NCBI GenBank assembly: GCA_964620345.1
Contig: CAZUHK010000113.1
Coordinates: 1-10,676, forward strand
Length of the DNA: 10,676 nucleotides
Origin: CAZUHK01 sp964620345
Lineage (GTDB): Bacteria; Planctomycetota; Phycisphaerae; Phycisphaerales; Zrk34
Direction: 5' to 3'
Below the pieces are notes generated by a model. It did no database searches, was not told where the DNA came from, and was given only the letters and a program-made list of their open reading frames with translations. Position 1 is the stretch's first letter; each line of letters opens with the position of its first letter. Below, piece by piece: positions 1-6,179 of this stretch. The position numbers were made by a program, and so were the translations under genes.

Positions 1-1296
1 CTGGGCGAACCGCGGCGGTGGGACGTGGGGGTCTTCCGCAACCCCGAAAGCCCCGCGGAGAACTACATCAAGCGGCTGATCGGCCTGGACAACGAGTGGC
101 TTTGGATCGGCCGGGGCAACATCTACACCTCCAAAGACCAGGGCCGAACCTGGGCGGCGCAGGTCAAGCCGGCCAAGGTGCAGCGCGAGGTGTGGCAGCC
201 GATCTACCACAGCCGGTACGTCCCGCTCGACGCCCAGCAGCGGCCGTGGCAGACGCCCTGGCGGCAAAGCGAAGGCATCCGCGCGATCGACCACGGGCTG
301 AGCTTCGCCTACCAGGGCCAGCGCGAGGCGTCGCTGGATTTCGCGTTCGGCCGGTACGAGCCGCAGCACTCGATCGAGGCGTATCCCTTGAGCCGGGACT
401 TCTATCCGTACAACGCCTTCAGCTATCAGCAGGGTCTGCGAACCGAGGCGTTCAGCGAGGACTTGCGCCTGGCCGCGACGGTCGAGCCCGAGCGGCCGGG
501 CCTGGGCGCGACGCTGGAGCTGGCGACCGATGCGCTGGAGATTCGCGGCGTGGTCGGCGCCGATGGCCAGCGGCGGATCGACATCCGCCCCGCGGGCATC
601 GACAACGCGGCCTGGCACACGGTCGGGCCTGTCGTGGCCGGGGAGCCGCTGTCGAGCGATCGGCCGACGCGCCTCGAACTGTGGCACGTCGATCACACCG
701 TCCAACTCTGGGTCGATGGGGCGCGCGTGGTGATGCACCGCATCCCCCTGACCGTGTCATACCGACCCGACGCACCGCGCGGCCCGCACGTGCGCATCGG
801 CCCCGAAGCGGTCGGGCTGAGCAGCGACGAGATCGGCGAAGAAGCGATGCGGGTGCTTGACCTGCGCGGCGCGCCGCGGCGCATGCCCGCGGCACGCCTC
901 ACGCTCCGCGGCCCACGCGCCGCGGTCCGCGACGTCGATCTCGATCGCGATCTGTACTACACCGACGAGCCCGGCTCGGGCACGCGCGGCCCGGTGCCGC
1001 TGACCGGCACACGCTCCAACATCGCCAAGCTCGGCGAGGATCAGTTCTTCTGCCTGGGCGACAACAGCCCTCAGAGCAAGGACAGCCGGCGTTGGGAAGA
1101 CGTCGACGACTGGGTGACCTATCACACCGCCGACCCGACCGGCCCGCACGGCGAGCACGGCGTGCCCCCGGGCTTCGTGCCGCGCAAGCTGCTGATCGGC
1201 CGGGCGTTCTTCGTCTATTTCCCCGCGCCCTACAGCTTTACCGCCACCAGCTATCCGATCATCCCCAACTTCAGCGACCTGCGGTTCATCCGCTGA
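1..1296 (+). CDS. lepB: Signal peptidase I, C-terminal part (5' end outside window)
   Basis: Type I signal peptidase removes signal peptides from exported proteins at the outer face of the inner membrane. The frame is open from base 1 and ends at TGA 1296, so the N-terminal membrane anchor and the catalytic Ser lie upstream. Visible residue 24 is the Lys of the motif NYIKRLIGL, matching the general-base Lys of the family (K145 of E. coli LepB). Box E is seen as LGDNSPQSKDSRRW from about residue 352, and the C terminus (GFVPRKLLIGRAFF) matches the usual family end. From the Lys to the GDN there are about 329 residues, against 127 in the E. coli enzyme, so roughly 200 residues are inserted. Part of the insert (about 155-250) is beta-rich and resembles a concanavalin/LamG-like sandwich (LELWHVDHTVQLWVDG). 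The 3' side is a long non-coding gap, so it probably ends its transcript. Confidence 0.93.
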   Translation: MGEPRRWDVGVFRNPESPAENYIKRLIGLDNEWLWIGRGNIYTSKDQGRTWAAQVKPAKVQREVWQPIYHSRYVPLDAQQRPWQTPWRQSEGIRAIDHGLSFAYQGQREASLDFAFGRYEPQHSIEAYPLSRDFYPYNAFSYQQGLRTEAFSEDLRLAATVEPERPGLGATLELATDALEIRGVVGADGQRRIDIRPAGIDNAAWHTVGPVVAGEPLSSDRPTRLELWHVDHTVQLWVDGARVVMHRIPLTVSYRPDAPRGPHVRIGPEAVGLSSDEIGEEAMRVLDLRGAPRRMPAARLTLRGPRAAVRDVDLDRDLYYTDEPGSGTRGPVPLTGTRSNIAKLGEDQFFCLGDNSPQSKDSRRWEDVDDWVTYHTADPTGPHGEHGVPPGFVPRKLLIGRAFFVYFPAPYSFTATSYPIIPNFSDLRFIR

Positions 1297-1389
1297 ACGT
1301 GCGGCCCCGGGGCGCGGCATTGGATTCGCTTTAATCAGCGGGATTTTGCAAGTGCCGATTGTGCGAGCGGATAGAGGTCTTTGCGGGGG

Positions 1390-1398
1390 TTATCCACA
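1390..1398 (+). promoter_or_regulatory. DnaA-box-like sequence TTATCCACA
   Basis: This is an exact match to the classical DnaA box TTATCCACA. A second copy with one mismatch (TTTTCCACA) lies at 1653-1661 in the same orientation. Such boxes can mark replication origins or DnaA-regulated promoters, or act as titration sites. There is no AT-rich unwinding stretch and no dnaA, dnaN or rpmH gene nearby, so an origin is not claimed. Confidence 0.35.
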
Positions 1399-1652
1399 CC
1401 GAGTCCCGAGCGGCCGGCCGCACCACCGACAGGCCGCCGCCGGATTCACCGGCCCGACGGGCGCCGCTGGCCGAGAATCCGGCCATTGTGTTCGGCCGCC
1501 CCAATTTCGGCCCGGGCGGCCCGGTTCTCTGGCCGGCGGGGTGTTCGCCCGCCCCACTGCCGCGTTAGCAGGGGGTTACAAAGATTTCTGTCCGACGCTC
1601 CGTCCCACGGCGTCGCCCCGCTCCGGCCTCGATCGTTCGCTGTTTGCACACG

Positions 1653-1661
1653 TTTTCCACA
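1653..1661 (+). promoter_or_regulatory. Second DnaA-box-like sequence TTTTCCACA
   Basis: One mismatch from TTATCCACA, in the same orientation as the perfect copy 263 bp upstream and 107 bp before the nuoH start codon. Significance is uncertain, because single near matches are expected by chance in a window of this size. Confidence 0.22.
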
Positions 1662-1768
1662 CCCGGCACGCGGCTTGCCATCGGCATCCGATACCCTGCC
1701 TGTTCAACCGACCGGCCTCAAGCTAAGATGCCGCCACGATTTAACTTCAACGCCTCGCGAGCAGTGGT

Positions 1769-3028
1769 ATGGAAATCTCCGCTCAGACCTTTGTTTCGAT
1801 CAATGTCGCCACGGGCATCATCCATGTCTTCCTCGGCCTGACCGCGTATCTGATCTACGTCGAACGCAAGATCGCCAGCTACGCTCAGGATCGCGTGGGC
1901 CCCAACCGCGTGGGCTTCACCTTCGGCTTCGGCGACTCGGTCAAAAAGCGCCACCTGGGCCTCGGCCAGCCCCTGGCCGACGGCATCAAGTTTCTCATCA
2001 AAGAAGATTACAACCCTACTAACGTGGACAAGAAGCTGTTCCTGCTCGCCCCGGCCCTGGCGGTGATTCCCGCGCTGATCGGCTGGGCGGTCGTGCCCTG
2101 GGGCGGCGCGATCGACATCAGCGGTTTTTCCCTCGGCCCGATCACCGTCATGCCCGGCACGGCCGTGGTCACCGCCGCGGACATCAACGTCGGCGTGATC
2201 TACATCCTCGCGATCGGCTCGCTCGCGGTGTACGGCGTGATCCTCGGCGCCTGGGCGTCGAACAACAAGTACGCCTTCTTCGGCGGCCTGCGCGGCACGG
2301 CCCAGATGCTCAGCTACGAAATCCCCATGGGCATCTGCGTGCTGTGCATCCTGCTGGTCGCCGGCTCGTCCCGGGCCTACGACATCGTCGCCAACCAGAT
2401 CGACATGACCACCGTCTGGTACGTCGTGCAGCAGCCGCTGGCGTGCGTGCTGTTTTTCACCTGCATCCTGGCCGAGTGCAACCGCGCCCCGTTCGACCTG
2501 CCCGAGGCCGAGAGCGAACTGGTCGGCGGGTATCACACCGAATATTCTTCGATGAAGTTCGCGCTGTTCTTCCTCGGTGAATACATGCACATGCTCACCG
2601 GCGCGGCGTTCACGTGCATCCTGTTCTTCGGCGGCTGGCACGTGCCGTTCGAGGGCTTCGTGTTCGGGCTTCTGGGCATCGCCGACGACGGGCTGCTGGC
2701 CGTGCTGATCCGCACCGGCAACTTCCTGCTCAAGGTCGTGCTGATCCTGTGCGCGATGATGTGGATCCGCTGGACGCTGCCGCGGTTCCGGTTCGATCAA
2801 CTGATGCGCCTGGCGTGGCGGTCGATGATCCCGCTGTCGCTGGGCCTGCTGCTGATGACGGGGATCTGGGTCTACAACGGCTGGGACCACTTCCTGTGGG
2901 CCGGCAATATCCTCGTCTTCGTCTTGGGCCTGGCGCTCGCCCCGCTGCTGCCGGAGGGCCCGCCGCTCAACCGCCGCATCAAGCTCGCCGGCTCGCGCTT
3001 CAGCCCGCTGGAAGCCGACGCGAACTGA
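1769..3028 (+). CDS. nuoH: NADH-quinone oxidoreductase subunit H
   Basis: Membrane subunit of respiratory complex I that helps form the quinone-binding chamber where the hydrophilic arm meets the membrane arm. The 419-residue protein is almost entirely membrane helices. Family signatures are intact: YVERKIASYAQDRVGPNRVG (about 30-49), the KFLIKED stretch (74-80), SNNKYAFFGGLRGTAQMLSYE (about 164-184), and the acidic loop AECNRAPFDLPEAESELVGGYHTEYS (235-260), which carries glutamates that form part of the quinone cavity. It is longer than the E. coli subunit (325 aa), mainly through loops and a C-terminal tail of about 60 residues with a further hydrophobic helix (379-394). ATG 1769 gives a normal N terminus, though no good ribosome binding site precedes it. 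The gene is isolated: neither neighbour is a complex I gene. Confidence 0.96.
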   Translation: MEISAQTFVSINVATGIIHVFLGLTAYLIYVERKIASYAQDRVGPNRVGFTFGFGDSVKKRHLGLGQPLADGIKFLIKEDYNPTNVDKKLFLLAPALAVIPALIGWAVVPWGGAIDISGFSLGPITVMPGTAVVTAADINVGVIYILAIGSLAVYGVILGAWASNNKYAFFGGLRGTAQMLSYEIPMGICVLCILLVAGSSRAYDIVANQIDMTTVWYVVQQPLACVLFFTCILAECNRAPFDLPEAESELVGGYHTEYSSMKFALFFLGEYMHMLTGAAFTCILFFGGWHVPFEGFVFGLLGIADDGLLAVLIRTGNFLLKVVLILCAMMWIRWTLPRFRFDQLMRLAWRSMIPLSLGLLLMTGIWVYNGWDHFLWAGNILVFVLGLALAPLLPEGPPLNRRIKLAGSRFSPLEADAN

Positions 3029-3061
3029 CGCCGCCGGCACGTCGCACGCGAGCGGCGCGTC

Positions 3062-3067
3062 TACAAT
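3062..3067 (+). promoter_or_regulatory. Possible -10 element (TACAAT) for the BCCT transporter
   Basis: TACAAT matches TATAAT at five of six positions and lies in the 75-bp gap after nuoH, 36 bp before the GTG start of the transporter gene. No recognisable -35 hexamer sits 16-18 bp upstream, so this is a weak prediction. If it is real, the transporter has its own promoter instead of depending on read-through from nuoH. Confidence 0.3.
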
Positions 3068-3103
3068 CCCCCCATCCCCACGTCGTAACGATCGGCCGCA
3101 CTC

Positions 3104-4660
3104 GTGCACGCGATCGCCAGGTTCTGCAAACGTTTCGTCAGCCACATGAACCCGCCGGTGTTTCTGGGGTCGGCGGCGGTGGTGATTGTCTTCGTGCTGG
3201 TCGGCACGCTGTTCACCGACTTCGCCCGTCGGACGTTCGCGGCCATTCAACAGTTCATCGTCGGCTACTTCGGCTGGTTCTACGTGCTGGGTGCGACGAC
3301 GATGCTGGTCTTCGTGCTCTGGCTGCTGTTCAGCCGGGTCGGGCGGATCCGGCTGGGCGGCGACGACGCGCGACCGGAGTTCGGGTATTTCAGTTGGTTC
3401 GCGATGATGATGGCCGCGGGCATGGGCATCGGCGTGGTGTTTTTCGGCGCCGCCGAGCCGATCCAGCACTACATCGATTCGCCGACCGCGCAGAGCCGCA
3501 CACCCCAGGCCGTGCGCGAGGCCATGCGCTTCACCTTCTATCACTGGGGCCTGCACCCGTGGGCGATCTACTCGGCGATGGCCCTGCCGCTGGCGTACTT
3601 CCACTTTCGTTACAAGCTGCCGCTGGCGCCGCGATCGTTGCTGTATCCGCTGCTGGGCGAGGGTATTCACGGCAGGATCGGCCACGCGGTTGACATCCTC
3701 TGCACCGTCGGCACGCTGTTCGGCGTGGCCACCTCGCTGGGCCTCGGCGCTCAGCAGATCAACACGGGCCTCAACCAGCTCATGGGCCTGCCCACCGGCA
3801 CGTGGTCGCAGATCGGCCTGATCGCCGCGATCACCGCCGTCGCCACCGTCTCCGTTGTCAGCGGCATCAAGGTCGGCATCCGCCGGCTCAGCGAATTCAA
3901 TGTCGGCCTGGCGGGCGTCATTCTGTTGTTCGTGCTGATCACCGGCCCGACGCTTTACATCGTCGAGCTGTTCATCTCCAGCGTGGGCTACTACCTCCAG
4001 AAACTGCCGCAGACCAGCTTGTGGCCGGGCGCCGAATGGCAGGGCAATTGGACGCTGTTCTACTGGAGCTGGTGGATCAGCTGGTCGCCGTTCGTCGGGG
4101 TGTTCGTTGCCCGCATCTCCAAGGGCCGGACCATCCGCCAGTTCATCTTCGCCGCGTTCGTCGTGCCCACGCTGATGGGCTTTCTCTGGTTCTCCGTGAT
4201 CGGCGGCACGGCGTTGCATATCGAGCAGTTCGGCGTCGGCGGCGTGGCCGAGGCGACCGTGCAGGATCCGACGCTGTCGCTGTACCGCGTGCTCGGCGAG
4301 CTGCCGCTGGTCAAGCTCACCTGGGGCGTCGCGACGCTGCTGATCGTCGTCTTCTTCATCACCAGCTCCGACTCCGGCTCACTGGTGGACGACATGGTGA
4401 CCAGCGGCGGCGATCCGAACCCGCCCAAGGCCCAGCGCGTGTTCTGGGCGGTCAGCGAAGGCGCCGTCGCCGCCACACTGCTGCTGGCCGGCGGACTCAC
4501 CGCCCTGCGCACCGCGTCGCTCACGACCGGCGTGCCGATGACCCTCTTCCTCCTGGTTGCCTGCTACGGCCTGGGCAAGGCGCTGCGCGTCGATATCCAG
4601 AAGCAAGGCAAGGTCGAACGCCAAGCCCTCACCGGCAAGCCGGACGATGATCGGTCTTAA
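3104..4660 (+). CDS. BCCT family transporter (betaine/carnitine/choline)
   Basis: Secondary transporter for quaternary-ammonium compatible solutes such as glycine betaine, located in the inner membrane. The 518-residue protein has about twelve hydrophobic segments and the family's conserved regions in order: NPPVF before helix 1; GMGIG (106-110), followed by VVFFGAAEP; FYHWGLHPWAIY (145-156); the Trp-rich substrate-site helix FYWSWWISWSPF (319-330), then GVFVARISKGRTIR; and ITSSDSGS (419-426), on the helix that carries a sodium site in BetP. The GMGIG sequence is that of sodium-coupled betaine carriers, so sodium/betaine symport is the best guess. The C-terminal tail is short (about 27 residues), so there is no long osmosensing domain as in BetP. 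The start is GTG 3104; ATG 3146, which begins at MNPPVF, is a reasonable alternative. It ends 19 bp from the convergent minus-strand gene. Confidence 0.94.
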   Translation: MHAIARFCKRFVSHMNPPVFLGSAAVVIVFVLVGTLFTDFARRTFAAIQQFIVGYFGWFYVLGATTMLVFVLWLLFSRVGRIRLGGDDARPEFGYFSWFAMMMAAGMGIGVVFFGAAEPIQHYIDSPTAQSRTPQAVREAMRFTFYHWGLHPWAIYSAMALPLAYFHFRYKLPLAPRSLLYPLLGEGIHGRIGHAVDILCTVGTLFGVATSLGLGAQQINTGLNQLMGLPTGTWSQIGLIAAITAVATVSVVSGIKVGIRRLSEFNVGLAGVILLFVLITGPTLYIVELFISSVGYYLQKLPQTSLWPGAEWQGNWTLFYWSWWISWSPFVGVFVARISKGRTIRQFIFAAFVVPTLMGFLWFSVIGGTALHIEQFGVGGVAEATVQDPTLSLYRVLGELPLVKLTWGVATLLIVVFFITSSDSGSLVDDMVTSGGDPNPPKAQRVFWAVSEGAVAATLLLAGGLTALRTASLTTGVPMTLFLLVACYGLGKALRVDIQKQGKVERQALTGKPDDDRS

Positions 4661-4679
4661 CGGCAAGCGCCCCAGCGGC

Positions 4680-6179
4680 TCATGGCCTGAACCAGACGCG
4701 GCACGGTTCGCACAACCCTCGATACACACCGCGCTCGTGCTCGCGGCGTACATCCTGCAGCCGCGCCCACAGCGCGGCCAGCGGTTGGTCGTTCACGTTC
4801 CCCACCGCCTCGCGCGCCAGCCAGTCCTGATCGCATCGGGGCACCGCGCCATCGCTGTGTACGCTCATGCGGTGCGACAACTGCCCGCACGTGAAGCGGC
4901 GCGGCGGGGCCATGTCGATCACGCCCACGTCGTCGATCAGCCCCACGCCGGTGCTGGGCCCTTCGATCAGCGCCGCGCCGCACGCCCGCAGCCAGCGGTC
5001 GAAAAACGCCTCCATCTCGTGGACGTTGTCGCGGCACTTGACGAAGCTCGGCACCAGCCGCGTGTCCGGGTGGCGCTCGACGAGCCGGCGCATCGCATCG
5101 ACCGCGTGCTCGAGGCGATCGACGCCCATCACCCGCTGATACGTCGCGGCCGAGTCGGCGTTGAGCCGAACCTTGACCACGTCGGCCAAGCCCAGCGTGT
5201 CGAGCGTCGCGTCGTCGCACAGCAGGTCGGTCTCGATCGCGATGGCCGCGAAGCCCATCGCCCCCAGCCGCGGGGCCAGGGCGGGCCAGTCGGGGTGGGC
5301 CAGCGGATCGCCCAGGCCGCCGATGGTCAGCGCCAAGTCGGTATCCGCCTCGGCGAAGCGTGCGATCGCGTCGAGCGTGTCGGCCGCCATGTCAGGCCGA
5401 TCGACATCGACCTGGCTGACCGCGATCAGCGGCCCGGTCGGTACGCGGCGCGGCGTGAGCTCGACCGTGATCTGCTGCGGGCAGGCGTGGCCGCGCCCGG
5501 CCAGCGTTGCGGTCATGCGCGACAGGGCGGCGGGCGTGTCGTCGTCGGGCCACGCTTGATCGATCAGCGTCGTCCAGCGCTTGGCATCGGTGATCGCCCG
5601 CACCGGCGCGTCGCGCACGGCCGGGGCGATGGCCACGCACACATCGCGGCCGATCGGGTCGGGCTGCGGGGCCTGGGGGTGGTAGTCGAGCATCGCGCCG
5701 ATGGTCGCGCCGTGCCCGGCCATCCGCTCGAGCAGTTCGACGGTGATCACCACGCCGCACACGCCCGGCGGGGCCTGGGTGAACACCATCTGGTGCTCGG
5801 GCTGGCCGGTGTACCGCTCGATCACCGCGTCGCACAGGGCCGGATCGACCAGCGGCCAGTCGGCGCCGACGACCAGGCCCGCGGTGGCGTTGGCTTGGCG
5901 CAGCGCCGCGGCGAAGCGGCCGGGGTCGAGGTACTCATCGTACACGCTGGCGCCGCCGATGCCGCCGCGCCACGCGGTCGGCGACCAGGCGCGATCGCGC
6001 CTGGCGCGGCGCCGGCGGTCCACGTCCGCGTCGAGTTCGATGATGCGTTTGGCCCCGGTGATGCGCCCGACGCGCCGGCGCACGTGGTCGATCGCCGCGC
6101 CCCCGCCGACACTCGCGGCCGCGCCGTCGTTCGCGGCCCGGGCGATCAAAACCGCGACGCTGGGCCGGGCCTCGCTCAC
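4680..6179 (-). CDS. SpsF-like nucleotidyltransferase / degenerate radical-SAM / SPASM fusion protein
   Basis: 499 residues. Residues 1-200 look like a CMP-sugar or spore-coat (SpsF) cytidylyltransferase fold: VGADWPLVDPALCDAVIERY (104-123) matches the family's GDCPLIDP region, but the expected N-terminal loop (RMGSxRLPGK) is replaced by RAANDGAAASVGGG. From about 237 the sequence follows a radical-SAM core: ITVELTPRR aligns with the usual ITIELTNRC start, and GGLGDPLAHPDW (287-298) with the GGEP motif. However, the CxxxCxxC cysteines that hold the SAM cluster are absent; between C234 and C321 there is no cysteine. The C terminus is SPASM-like: C431, DG 443-444, C449, GN 460-461, W471, C490 and C493. 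The start is GTG 6179, overlapping the stop of the upstream DUF115 gene as GTGA, so the two are translated as an operon. Role unknown; a part in glycan or surface modification is inferred from the partner gene. Confidence 0.85.
   Translation of the reverse strand: MSEARPSVAVLIARAANDGAAASVGGGAAIDHVRRRVGRITGAKRIIELDADVDRRRRARRDRAWSPTAWRGGIGGASVYDEYLDPGRFAAALRQANATAGLVVGADWPLVDPALCDAVIERYTGQPEHQMVFTQAPPGVCGVVITVELLERMAGHGATIGAMLDYHPQAPQPDPIGRDVCVAIAPAVRDAPVRAITDAKRWTTLIDQAWPDDDTPAALSRMTATLAGRGHACPQQITVELTPRRVPTGPLIAVSQVDVDRPDMAADTLDAIARFAEADTDLALTIGGLGDPLAHPDWPALAPRLGAMGFAAIAIETDLLCDDATLDTLGLADVVKVRLNADSAATYQRVMGVDRLEHAVDAMRRLVERHPDTRLVPSFVKCRDNVHEMEAFFDRWLRACGAALIEGPSTGVGLIDDVGVIDMAPPRRFTCGQLSHRMSVHSDGAVPRCDQDWLAREAVGNVNDQPLAALWARLQDVRREHERGVYRGLCEPCRVWFRP

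Larger units (their letters stand above)
1297..1768. other. Intergenic region, 472 bp, no gene seen
   Basis: No reading frame here has recognisable protein character. Directly after lepB there is a 10-bp palindrome (1304-1313) with no T-run, so it is not a convincing terminator. A perfect TTATCCACA lies at 1390-1398 and TTTTCCACA at 1653-1661, both in the same orientation. A short GC hairpin (ggcggg / cccgcc, 7-nt loop) lies at 1535-1553. The hexamer TAAGAT at 1724-1729 could be a -10 element for nuoH with a leader of about 35 nt, but no good -35 is paired with it. Confidence 0.6.

Noticed and set aside
124..153. Sialidase-type Asp-box match (SKDQGRTW) in the LepB insertion
   Set aside because: Only one copy is present, whereas sialidase propellers have several, and it falls in the segment just after the catalytic-Lys motif. 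Treated as coincidence.
1304..1313. Palindrome gccccggggc after lepB as an intrinsic terminator
   Set aside because: It leaves no room for a loop without breaking the stem, and no T-run follows.
1390..1661. Chromosome replication origin
   Set aside because: Only two boxes, no AT-rich unwinding region and no replication gene nearby; kept only as a DnaA-box observation.
1346..2022. Short plus-strand frames between lepB and nuoH
   Set aside because: Products are Arg/Pro-rich without domain character, lack ribosome binding sites, and some run into the nuoH gene in another frame.
1718..4219. An 833-codon open frame antisense to nuoH and the BCCT gene
   Set aside because: It lies opposite two clear membrane-protein genes, and its product is a low-complexity mix of Asp, His, Arg, Gln and Ala, as expected for the complement of GC-rich codons.
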